A stretch of 63,673 nucleotides of DNA from Lachnospiraceae bacterium A4 (GTDB taxonomy: Bacteria > Bacillota > Clostridia > Lachnospirales > Lachnospiraceae): assembly GCA_000403215.2 (NCBI GenBank), contig KE159562.1:70276-133948 (forward strand). Direction: 5' to 3'. The position numbers and the translations under genes are program-made. The notes below the pieces were generated by a model, which saw only the letters and a list, made by a program, of their open reading frames with translations, had not been told where the DNA came from and ran no database searches. Positions within the stretch are counted from its first letter, which is position 1. Every line of letters starts with the position of its first letter. This document shows positions 16,868 to 25,463 of this stretch, in pieces.

Positions 16868-19291
16868 ATGAAAGATAAGAAGCTGCACATGATCGGGAAC
16901 GCGCATCTGGACCCGGTATGGCTTTGGAACTGGCAGGAGGGCTTTCAGGAGGTGAAGGCGACATTCCGATCGGCGCTCGACAGGATGAACGAGGACGAGA
17001 ACTTTGTATTTACATGCAGTTCCGCGGCATTTTATGAGTGGGTGGAGCACAATAACCCACAAATGTTTGAAGAAATCAAAAAGCGTGTTGCGGAGGGGAG
17101 ATGGGAGGTTGTGGGAGGCTGGTGGATACAGCCGGACTGCAATATTCCGTCTGGTGAAGCCTTCGCAAGACAGGGGCTGTATGGTCAGCGCTACTTTAAA
17201 GAGAAACTGAACACGCTTGCCACAACGGGGTACAATGTGGATAGTTTCGGGCATAACGGCAATCTGCCTCAGATTTTAAAAAAGAGCGGGCTGGACAATT
17301 ATGTGTTCATGCGTCCCATGCCGCTTGAAAAAGGACTGCCGGGGCGCACCTTCTGGTGGAAATCCATGGACGGTTCCAGCGTAATGACATACCGTATTCC
17401 TTATGAGTACTGCTCGTGGGGAAAGGAGCTTGAGAAGTACACGCAAAGGCTCAAATGCGAATTGCAGGATGGTGAGGAGGAGCTGATGATGTTCTACGGT
17501 GTGGGCAATCATGGGGGCGGTCCCACAAAGGAGAACATTCAGAGCATCTATGCGCTGAATGACAGAGAGGACATGCCTGTCATGGAGATGGGGACCACGG
17601 CGCGTTTTTTCCAGAGTATCCGTGAAAACGGCAGGGAGTATCCCGAGTATATCGGAGACCTGCAGCACCACGCAAGCGGCTGCTACAGTGTGCTGTCGAA
17701 AGTGAAGCGGGAAAACAGGCGTGCGGAAGACAAGCTGATCCAGGCGGAGATGTGGAGCGCCATCGCAAACGTCACGGAGCATCAGCCCTATCCGAAGGAT
17801 TTTGAGGAGGCGTGGAAAGGCGTATTGTTTAATCAGTTTCACGATATTCTGGCGGGGACGAGCATTCCTTCAGCGTACGACGATGCATCATATCTCTATG
17901 GACAGGCGATGGCGGTAGGGCAGAAAAACTTAAACTATGCGGTGCAGGCAATCTCTTGGGATATTGATATCGAGGAGGATGTGACGATGAAGCCGATCGT
18001 GGTGTTCAACGCCCATGCATGGTGTGGGAAAATGGTGATTGACCTCGAGGTGCGGGGACTCTCCGATGACAACTTCAAACTCACGGATGCGTCCGGCAAC
18101 AAAATACCGGCGCAGAGGATCCGGTCTGAGGCGACAGTGAATGGTCAGTCCAGACTGTTGTTTGTGGCGGAGCTGCCGAGTATGGGCTACGAGGTGTTTC
18201 GCCTTTATCTCAAGGCGGAGGATGCTCCGCGCTTCCCGCATGTGAAAGTGACGGATAATATGCTAGAGAATGCGCGCTATCGGATATCTTTTGATGAGGC
18301 GACCGGATATCTGGCGAGCCTGTACGACAAGCAGTCAGACCTGGAGGTGCTGCGCAGGGAAGGTGCACGGCTGGCAGTCATCGAAGATCTGTCTGATACA
18401 TGGTCGCACAATATTTTTAAGTTTGACAAACATCTTGGGGACATGAAGGCAGTCAGCCGCACCGTTTTGGAGGATGGTCCTGTGCGTTCCACGGTCCGCA
18501 TCAAATACAAGTACAACACCTCTTATGTGGTACAGGATTTCCGGCTGTACAGCGAGCTGGATTATGTGGAAGTCCGGGTGCGGGTGGACTGGAGGGAGCC
18601 GCAGACAATCCTTAAGATCAAATACCCTGTGAATTTCAATTTCCGCAAACCCACCTATGAGATTCCTTATGGATATATCGAGAAGAGCGCTAACGGGGAG
18701 GAGGAACCCGGACAAACTTGGTTTGACTTTTCCGGTGAGCATTTTCAGAAAGGGGTGATGTATGGTCTTGCCATTGCGAACAACGCAAAATACAGCTACA
18801 GCTTTGACGTGGACGAGATGAATCTGACAGTGCTGAAAAATTCCGTCTACGCCCACCATGATCCGAAAAAGCTCGAGGACGGTGTGGAGTATGAGTTTGT
18901 GGACGACGGCATTCAGGAATTTATGTATATGCTGCTTCCGCACACAGGAGGCTGGAAGGACTCCGAGATTGTAAAACATGCGCGGGAATTGAATCAAAAA
19001 CCAGTTACGATCATTGAGACGTTCCACAAAGGAAGTCTGCCGGCGAGAAACTCGTTTCTTTCCATGGAGAGTGACAATGTTGTCATCAGTGCCATGAAGG
19101 AGGCGGAAGACGGGGACGGCGTGATCATCCGCGCATACGAGACGAAGCGGCAGGCCAGTCAGGCATTGCTTAAAATACCGTTCTTAAACAGGGAGGAGAC
19201 GCTTTCGTTTGCGCCCTGTGAGATCAAGACAGTCAAGCTTCCATATGACCACAGCGCGCCTGTGATGGAAGTGAACCTGTTGGAAATGTGA
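16868..19291 (+). CDS. GH38 alpha-mannosidase, paralogue 1 (807 aa)
   Basis: A cytoplasmic alpha-mannosidase with no signal peptide. The first zinc ligands lie in MIGNAHLDPVWLWNWQEGF (His13, Asp15). The nucleophile Asp is in GYNVDSFGHNGNLPQILKKS (about residue 125), and another zinc His is in FNQFHDILAGTS (about 323). The helical middle domain and the beta-sandwich C-terminus are both complete, ending near FAPCEIKTVKL. It would remove alpha-linked mannose (or a related sugar) from imported oligosaccharides or glycosides. A GGCAAGGG site precedes the ATG. Paralogues 3 and 4 in this operon are its close relatives; paralogue 2 is of another subgroup. Confidence 0.92.
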   Translation: MKDKKLHMIGNAHLDPVWLWNWQEGFQEVKATFRSALDRMNEDENFVFTCSSAAFYEWVEHNNPQMFEEIKKRVAEGRWEVVGGWWIQPDCNIPSGEAFARQGLYGQRYFKEKLNTLATTGYNVDSFGHNGNLPQILKKSGLDNYVFMRPMPLEKGLPGRTFWWKSMDGSSVMTYRIPYEYCSWGKELEKYTQRLKCELQDGEEELMMFYGVGNHGGGPTKENIQSIYALNDREDMPVMEMGTTARFFQSIRENGREYPEYIGDLQHHASGCYSVLSKVKRENRRAEDKLIQAEMWSAIANVTEHQPYPKDFEEAWKGVLFNQFHDILAGTSIPSAYDDASYLYGQAMAVGQKNLNYAVQAISWDIDIEEDVTMKPIVVFNAHAWCGKMVIDLEVRGLSDDNFKLTDASGNKIPAQRIRSEATVNGQSRLLFVAELPSMGYEVFRLYLKAEDAPRFPHVKVTDNMLENARYRISFDEATGYLASLYDKQSDLEVLRREGARLAVIEDLSDTWSHNIFKFDKHLGDMKAVSRTVLEDGPVRSTVRIKYKYNTSYVVQDFRLYSELDYVEVRVRVDWREPQTILKIKYPVNFNFRKPTYEIPYGYIEKSANGEEEPGQTWFDFSGEHFQKGVMYGLAIANNAKYSYSFDVDEMNLTVLKNSVYAHHDPKKLEDGVEYEFVDDGIQEFMYMLLPHTGGWKDSEIVKHARELNQKPVTIIETFHKGSLPARNSFLSMESDNVVISAMKEAEDGDGVIIRAYETKRQASQALLKIPFLNREETLSFAPCEIKTVKLPYDHSAPVMEVNLLEM

Positions 19292-19302
19292 GGGGAGATT
19301 TC

Positions 19303-20589
19303 ATGCCATATACAGTAGTGATAGCAGATGACGTGACAGGAGCAAATGATATCGGAATCATGTACGCTGGAGCCGGTCTGGACACGTATGTGTACAGCTT
19401 TTGCGACGGGAGAGAGCAGGATTACAGGCAGTGTGATGTTCTGGTGGTGGACACAGACTCCCGATTTGACACGCGCGATACCGCATACCGCAAAGTGTAT
19501 GAGGCGCTGAAGGGTGCACCGCGTGATGGGGTAAGACAGTATATCAACAAGCAGTGTTCTGTGTTCCGCGGAAATATAGGCGCCGAGTTCGACGCGATGC
19601 TGGACGCGCTTTCGGAGGAGTTTGCCGTGGTTGTGCTTGGATTTCCTGACAATGGGCGGACGACGGTGGACGGAATACACTATGTGTTTGGAACGCCGCT
19701 TGCCGAGTCCCAGTTTGCCAGGGATCCGGTGCACCCTATGACGAAGTCCAGCCTCATGGAGATTTTGCAGGAACAGACGCAAAGAACTGTTGGTCGAATC
19801 GGGTTTGAGGTGTATGATAAAGGGACAGAGGCGTTGGAGAAAGCGCTCAGGAAAGCGCGCTCAGACATGAATTACTGTATCATGGACGTGCGGGATAACG
19901 CAGACTTACAGATGCTGGCTGAGGTATTGCAGGGGGAGCGGATCATCTGCGGAAGTTCCGCGCTGTCAAAGTATCTCGCCTGTATCGCAGCGCAGAAAAG
20001 GATGCGTCTGGATACAAAAAAATCAGTGCAGAGAAAGCAGAAGGTATTCTGTATCGCGGGCAGTCTGACACCGCAGACAATCGGTCAGACAGACTATATC
20101 AGGGAACAGGGCTTCGCGGTAATCGAGCTGGATACGACCCGGCTTTTTGAGGAGACGCAGTGTCAGGAAGAATGCAGGCGGATCTTTCGTGAAATCGAGG
20201 CAGCGTATCAGACACAGGATTTTGTCATGGTCCACTCGATGAACAGACCAGAGCAGGTCGCAGAGACAAAGGCGCTGGCGGACAGCTATGGAATCGGCAA
20301 CACAAAAGTGTCCACCATGGTGTCGGGCGCCTTGTCCGGGATTGCAGCCAGTGTGATTGGGACATACTGTATCCGCAGGGTGATCGTGTGTGGGGGAGAT
20401 ACCTCCGCAGCACTCTGCGCCCGGCTTGGAATCAGAGGGATGAAAGTGCTTTCTGAGATCGAGTCCGGACTTCCGACCTGTGAGAGCGTGGAGGAGCCGC
20501 ATTACCGCATGGCGCTCAAGTCAGGAAGTTTCGGGAGCAGGGAGTTTATAGAGAAGGCAAAGGAAAAATTATGTCTGGAGGAAGAGTGA
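19303..20589 (+). CDS. four-carbon acid sugar kinase-family protein (DUF1537)
   Basis: A 428-aa kinase. The N-terminal domain begins PYTVVIADDVTGANDIGIMY, the hallmark of the OtnK/DtnK (four-carbon acid sugar kinase) family. The C-terminal nucleotide-binding domain has IRRVIVCGGDTSAALCARLG (about residues 361-380). Known members phosphorylate D-threonate, D-erythronate or 3-oxo-tetronates, and work with a class II aldolase/decarboxylase such as the one at 27556. The ATG at 19303 follows AGGGGAG. A GTG at 19288 would overlap the mannosidase stop but has no ribosome site. Whether its substrate here is a tetronate is inference from the family. Confidence 0.85.
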   Translation: MPYTVVIADDVTGANDIGIMYAGAGLDTYVYSFCDGREQDYRQCDVLVVDTDSRFDTRDTAYRKVYEALKGAPRDGVRQYINKQCSVFRGNIGAEFDAMLDALSEEFAVVVLGFPDNGRTTVDGIHYVFGTPLAESQFARDPVHPMTKSSLMEILQEQTQRTVGRIGFEVYDKGTEALEKALRKARSDMNYCIMDVRDNADLQMLAEVLQGERIICGSSALSKYLACIAAQKRMRLDTKKSVQRKQKVFCIAGSLTPQTIGQTDYIREQGFAVIELDTTRLFEETQCQEECRRIFREIEAAYQTQDFVMVHSMNRPEQVAETKALADSYGIGNTKVSTMVSGALSGIAASVIGTYCIRRVIVCGGDTSAALCARLGIRGMKVLSEIESGLPTCESVEEPHYRMALKSGSFGSREFIEKAKEKLCLEEE

Positions 20590-20590
20590 C

Positions 20591-21253
20591 ATGCAAAAGA
20601 CAACAGAGGTTTTGGAACATGTGGAACGTCTGACAAAGCGATTTCCGCAGCTTGCGCAGTGCAGGGAACAGATTCTTGCATCGTATGAGCTGTTAAGAGC
20701 GTGCTATGATGCGGGAGGAATGCTTCTGGTCTGCGGAAACGGCGGCAGCGGTGCGGATGCGGAGCATATCGTGGGAGAACTGATGAAGGAGTTTGCCGTG
20801 AGGCGTCCGCTTCCCACACAGGATCAACTGCTGCTGAGAACATTGTCCAGAGAACTGTCCGAGCAGGATGGGGAGCTTCTCGCAGCACATTTGCAGGGAG
20901 CGCTTCCAGCAGTGACGCTGACTAGCAACATCGCGCTGTCTACTGCGTATGCCAATGATGCGTTGCCGGAGCTTGTCTTTGCGCAGCAGGTATATGGGTA
21001 CGGCCAAGCAGGGAGTGCCCTGCTTGGCATCAGCACTTCAGGGGACTCAAAAAATGTGATCTATGCGCTGATGACAGCAAAGTTAAAGGGGATGAAGACC
21101 ATTGGACTGACAGGGGAGCGCGGCGGAAAAATGAAGGAAATGTGTGATGCCTGCATTTGTGTGCCGGCGTCGTTTACACCAGATGTTCAGGAACTGCATC
21201 TGCCGGTGTACCATTGCCTGTGCAGAATGTTGGAGGAGGCGTATTTTGGATGA
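20591..21253 (+). CDS. SIS-domain sugar isomerase (GmhA-like)
   Basis: A 220-aa protein of the phosphoheptose-isomerase type. The phosphosugar-binding loop is LLVCGNGGSGADAEHIVGEL (about residues 45-64) and the Ser-rich loop is LLGISTSGDSKNVI (about 147-160). The C-terminus has QELHLPVYHCLCRMLEE, where GmhA has its His and Glu ligands. The family interconverts ketose and aldose phosphates, classically sedoheptulose 7-phosphate. In this operon it may handle another sugar phosphate. It begins one base after the kinase stop (GTGACATG) and overlaps the ROK gene by four bases. Confidence 0.85.
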   Translation: MQKTTEVLEHVERLTKRFPQLAQCREQILASYELLRACYDAGGMLLVCGNGGSGADAEHIVGELMKEFAVRRPLPTQDQLLLRTLSRELSEQDGELLAAHLQGALPAVTLTSNIALSTAYANDALPELVFAQQVYGYGQAGSALLGISTSGDSKNVIYALMTAKLKGMKTIGLTGERGGKMKEMCDACICVPASFTPDVQELHLPVYHCLCRMLEEAYFG

Positions 21254-22254
21254 GATATATTGCGGGAATTGATATTGGCGGAACCAAGTGTGCAGTCAGT
21301 ATCGGAGTGCTCAGGGAGGAAGCATTTGTGTGCGATATCCTCTATAAAGAAAGATTTCCAACACCAAAGGAGCCAAGGCAGGCGGTGGAACTGCTTGTGG
21401 CGACATTGCAGCGGATGGCGGCGGCGCACAGGGAAGTGACGCTTTCGGCAATCGGTGTCAGCTGCGGAAGTCCTCTGGATTCGGCGCGGGGACTCGTGCA
21501 GTGTCCGCCGAATCTGCCAAACTGGGACAATATAGCAGTTACAGCGCCGTTTGAGCAGGTGTTTGGCGTGCCGGCGGCGCTGCAAAACGACGCCAATGCC
21601 TGCGCGCTTGCAGAATGGCTTTGGGGAGCGGGGAGAGGAAGCCGCAACATGGTTTTCCTCACGTTCGGCACAGGACTCGGCGCAGGTTTGATACTGGACG
21701 GCAGACTCTACACCGGGACGAATGATATGGCGGGTGAGGTCGGTCATGTGCGCCTGGAGGAGGATGGCTCCGAAGGGTACAAAAAGGCGGGATCCTTTGA
21801 AGGATTCTGCAGCGGCGGCGGGATTGCGCGCTGCGCAGTGCCGATTGTCAGAGAATGGACGGCAAAAGGAAAGCCGACAGGAATTTTGCGTGCAGGGCAG
21901 GATGTCACGGAGATTACCGCAGCGGATGTCGGGCGTGCGGCAGCGGCGGGAGACACGCTTGCGATTTCGATTATGGAAGATACGGGGCGCAGGCTGGGCA
22001 AGGGACTGGCGATGTTGATCGATATCCTGAATCCGGAGCGGATCGTGATCGGCAGCATTTTTCTGCGGCAGGAGGCTGTATTGCGAAAACCCATGGAGGA
22101 GGTTATCGCGCGTGAGGCGCTATCCTGTACAAGGCGTGTGTGCGAGATTGTGCCTGCGGGACTGGGGGAACAGCTTGGCGATTATGCCGCGCTGTCGGTG
22201 GCAGGCAATCTGCTGCGGCAACACGACAAGGCGGATGCAGACGGTTTGAGATAG
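21250..22254 (+). CDS. ROK-family sugar kinase-like protein lacking the usual zinc motif
   Basis: A 334-aa ROK protein without a DNA-binding domain, so a kinase rather than a repressor. The ATP phosphate loop is YIAGIDIGGTKCAVSIG (residues 3-19), the catalytic Asp is in LQNDANACALAEWLWG, and the second ATP loop is LTFGTGLGAGLILDGRL. Most ROK kinases carry a CxCGxxGC zinc site after the GHV/I-Glu motif. Here that region reads GHVRLEEDGSEGYKKAGSFE with no cysteines, so zinc is probably not bound there. I chose the ATG at 21250, which overlaps the SIS stop and begins exactly at the family start. The substrate is likely a hexose or N-acylhexosamine. Confidence 0.85.
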   Translation: MRYIAGIDIGGTKCAVSIGVLREEAFVCDILYKERFPTPKEPRQAVELLVATLQRMAAAHREVTLSAIGVSCGSPLDSARGLVQCPPNLPNWDNIAVTAPFEQVFGVPAALQNDANACALAEWLWGAGRGSRNMVFLTFGTGLGAGLILDGRLYTGTNDMAGEVGHVRLEEDGSEGYKKAGSFEGFCSGGGIARCAVPIVREWTAKGKPTGILRAGQDVTEITAADVGRAAAAGDTLAISIMEDTGRRLGKGLAMLIDILNPERIVIGSIFLRQEAVLRKPMEEVIAREALSCTRRVCEIVPAGLGEQLGDYAALSVAGNLLRQHDKADADGLR

Positions 22255-22283
22255 GTTGTTTAGGAGAAGAAAGGGACAGAAAA

Positions 22284-25200
22284 ATGAAGGTGAAAGATCC
22301 CCATTTTATATTGGAGAAAATACGCAAGTATCTCGATGAGGATATCAAACCGTCGAGATACCGCAGCGTGGTGGAAATCGGCAGCTGGAAATATATGGAG
22401 ACGTCGATGGATGAGCGCATAGACGAAGCCTGTGCGCCGGATTATGACGACAGTGCCTGGGCAGATTTCAGGCTGTGGGATACATGGGGTGGGTATGACC
22501 GGGTGGCATGGTTCCGCACAGTTGTCAGGATACCGGAGGAAATCCGGTCGTTTCAGGGCAAAGAGTGCAGGATTGCGCTGCGCTTTCTGGTCGGCCCCAG
22601 GGACGGCGGCGACTCCACAGCGGAAACACTGCTCTACATTGACGGAAAGCCGGTGCAGGGAATTGATATCTGGCATGAGGAGGCACTGCTCGATGATGCG
22701 GTCACGGCAAAGAATGCGTTTCAGATTGCGCTCAAGGCGTGGAGCGGAGTTCTGGCACCGCCCAGATTTCGCACCTTCAAGCTGGCTCAGATGATCGCGC
22801 TGGACGAGCGGGTAGAGCATTTTTATTATACGGCGGATACGCTGCTGCGCTGCTGTATCCTTCTGGATGAGAACGATCTGCGCCGCATTCGTCTGACGAG
22901 ACTGCTGAACGATACATTCAAGAGAGTTCATTTCCTCAATTTCGGGGAAGAAGAGTACTATGCATCTGTGTATGATGCGCTTTCTTTTGTGGAGAAGGGG
23001 CTTGGAGAGCTTGCCGCGACAGAGGAGATCAAACCGGTCGTTTACGGGGTAGGACACTCGCATATTGACATGGCGTGGCTGTGGCGGCTGTGCGCGACGA
23101 GGGAGAAGGCGTCGAGAACGTTCTCTACGGTACTGAACCTGATGCGGCAGTATCCGGAGTATCGCTATATGCACTCCTCACCGCAGCTGTATCAGTTTCT
23201 GAAAGAAGATTATCCAGACATCTACGAACAGGTCCGGGAGAAGATACAGGAGGGGTCTTGGGAGATTACGGGCGGCATGTGGGTGGAACCAGACACGAAC
23301 ATCCCGTCAGGAGAATCGCTCGTCAGACAGTTTGTGTACGGGAAACGCTTTATTCGCGAGGAGTTTGGCAGGGAAACGACACTGGTATGGCTGCCGGATG
23401 TGTTCGGCTATTCGGCTGCGATGCCCCAGATCATGAAAAAATCTGGTATGAAATACTTTATGACGACAAAGATCAGCTGGAACCAGTACAATCAGTTTCC
23501 CTATGATACGTTTTGGTGGAAGGGGATTGACGGCACGAAGATTTTCACGCATTTTATCACCACGCCGGAGGACGGTTCATGGTTTTACACCTACAACGGA
23601 CACATGGATCCGGAGGAGGTGATGGGCGTGTGGAACAATTATAAGGATAAGGACAAGAACGACGAGCTTCTGATCGCTTTCGGCTGGGGGGACGGCGGAG
23701 GCGGTCCGACGAGAGAGATGCTAGAGCAGAGCCGCGTTATGAAAAATATTCCCGGCATACCCAAGGTAGAGCTGACGACAGCGGAGGATTATTTCAGGCG
23801 TATCTACGATCATGTGGATCACGACGCTCTTGGACAATGGGAGGGAGAGCTTTACTTTGAGCTGCACCGCGGTACCTACACTTCCCAGGCAGCCAACAAG
23901 CGGTATAACAGGCAGGCGGAAATCCTGCTGCACAATATCGAGTTTCTCTCTGTCCTGTCGGGCATGGAGCAGGAGTGCGCATATCCCAAGGAAGCGCTGG
24001 ATGCGTTGTGGGAGCGGGTGCTGTTAAATCAGTTCCACGACATTCTGCCAGGCTCTTCTATCCGTCAGGTGTACGAGGACACGGCGGAGGATTATGCGCA
24101 TATTGCGAAAAAGGGCGGAGAGCTGCTTGGCAGTGCGTTGTCGGGAATTGTGAAAACAGTTCATGTTGCCGAGGATTCTGTTGTCATCTGCAACACTGTG
24201 GGGTATCAGCGCTCAGACTATGTGCAGATTCCCTACAGTGACAGCGTGGATCGGGACACGGTGCTGATCGGTGAACAGGGCGTGCTGCGCTGCCAGGCGA
24301 CAGAGCAGGGGATTCTCGCATATGTGGAAAAGATTCCGGCATACGGGTACTGCAGCCTGAAAATGCAGCAGGGCGTGGCGGCGGGAGACGCAGATATGAG
24401 GATCGCGCCGGACGGTGCAGAGAATCGTTTTTATCTGCTGAAGCTCAACGATAACGGCGAGATCATTTATTTATACGACAAGGAAAATGACAGAACTGTC
24501 AGCTGCGGACAGCCCATGAATGTTTTTACTGCCTATGAGGATAAGCCGCAGCGGTTTGACGCATGGGATGTGGATGTTTATTACAGAGAAAAGCCGTATC
24601 AGAAATTCTCGTTGGTGTCGAGTACGGTCATCGAGAACGGCAGTGCGCGGGCGGTGCTTCGGCAGGTGTGGACTTTTAACCGGTCTACGCTGACACAGGA
24701 TATGATACTTTATGCTGACATCAGGCGCATTGACTTTCAGACAACGGTGGACTGGAAGGAGAAACAGGTCTTTTTAAAGGCGTATTTTCCGGTTGCCGTC
24801 CACAGCGACGAGGTATCGTATGATATTCAGTTCGGCAGCATACGGCGTCCGACACACACGAACAACGAGTGGGACTTCGCGCGGTTTGAGGTGCCGGGGC
24901 ACAAGTGGGCGGATCTGTCGGAGGGCGGCTACGGCGTTGCACTGCTCAACGACTGCAAGTACGGATGGGATATCCACGGCAATGTCATCGGACTTTCCCT
25001 GATCAAATCTGCGGTGCATCCTGACGAGACGGCAGACCGCGGCAGGCATGTGTTCGCCTATGCACTCTACCCGCACAGGGGCGATCTTTCCCAAAGTGAC
25101 GTGGAACAGATGGCGTACAGCCTCAATATGCCCTTGCTGGTGTCAGAGAAAGCCGGGGAGCCTGGAGGTCAGGAGTATGCGGCATTTGGCATGGTGAGTA

Positions 25201-25463
25201 CAGACTGCGGGCATGTGATGCTTGAGACGCTCAAGCAGTCGGAGGACGGGAAGGCAGTTGTCGTGCGTCTCTACGAGTACCGCAATCAGTCGGAGAACAA
25301 CGTCTGTCTGCGCTTTGCACACCGCGTCAGAGCAGCGGCGGAGACCAATCTCTGTGAGGAAGGGGAGACATGGCTTGACGTGGAGGACAATCAGATTCAC
25401 TTTGCCATAAGCGGTTTTGAGATCAAGACCTTCAAATTATATTTTGAGAGGTGCGGCGTATGA
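22284..25463 (+). CDS. GH38 alpha-mannosidase, paralogue 2 (1059 aa, Ams1-like)
   Basis: A large cytoplasmic alpha-mannosidase with an N-terminal extra domain of about 250 residues (KYLDEDIKPSRY; WADFRLWDTWGGYDRVAWFR), as in the vacuolar Ams1/MAN2C1 subgroup. The first zinc ligands are in GVGHSHIDMAWLWRL, the nucleophile Asp in WLPDVFGYSAAMPQIMKKSG, and the second His ligand in NQFHDILPGSSIRQVYEDT. The domain order is complete to the C-terminus. Its different catalytic motif (LPDVFGY in place of NVDSFGH) suggests a linkage or aglycone preference different from the other three paralogues. The start follows AAGGGACAG; upstream in-frame codons lie inside the ROK gene. Confidence 0.92.
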   Translation: MKVKDPHFILEKIRKYLDEDIKPSRYRSVVEIGSWKYMETSMDERIDEACAPDYDDSAWADFRLWDTWGGYDRVAWFRTVVRIPEEIRSFQGKECRIALRFLVGPRDGGDSTAETLLYIDGKPVQGIDIWHEEALLDDAVTAKNAFQIALKAWSGVLAPPRFRTFKLAQMIALDERVEHFYYTADTLLRCCILLDENDLRRIRLTRLLNDTFKRVHFLNFGEEEYYASVYDALSFVEKGLGELAATEEIKPVVYGVGHSHIDMAWLWRLCATREKASRTFSTVLNLMRQYPEYRYMHSSPQLYQFLKEDYPDIYEQVREKIQEGSWEITGGMWVEPDTNIPSGESLVRQFVYGKRFIREEFGRETTLVWLPDVFGYSAAMPQIMKKSGMKYFMTTKISWNQYNQFPYDTFWWKGIDGTKIFTHFITTPEDGSWFYTYNGHMDPEEVMGVWNNYKDKDKNDELLIAFGWGDGGGGPTREMLEQSRVMKNIPGIPKVELTTAEDYFRRIYDHVDHDALGQWEGELYFELHRGTYTSQAANKRYNRQAEILLHNIEFLSVLSGMEQECAYPKEALDALWERVLLNQFHDILPGSSIRQVYEDTAEDYAHIAKKGGELLGSALSGIVKTVHVAEDSVVICNTVGYQRSDYVQIPYSDSVDRDTVLIGEQGVLRCQATEQGILAYVEKIPAYGYCSLKMQQGVAAGDADMRIAPDGAENRFYLLKLNDNGEIIYLYDKENDRTVSCGQPMNVFTAYEDKPQRFDAWDVDVYYREKPYQKFSLVSSTVIENGSARAVLRQVWTFNRSTLTQDMILYADIRRIDFQTTVDWKEKQVFLKAYFPVAVHSDEVSYDIQFGSIRRPTHTNNEWDFARFEVPGHKWADLSEGGYGVALLNDCKYGWDIHGNVIGLSLIKSAVHPDETADRGRHVFAYALYPHRGDLSQSDVEQMAYSLNMPLLVSEKAGEPGGQEYAAFGMVSTDCGHVMLETLKQSEDGKAVVVRLYEYRNQSENNVCLRFAHRVRAAAETNLCEEGETWLDVEDNQIHFAISGFEIKTFKLYFERCGV

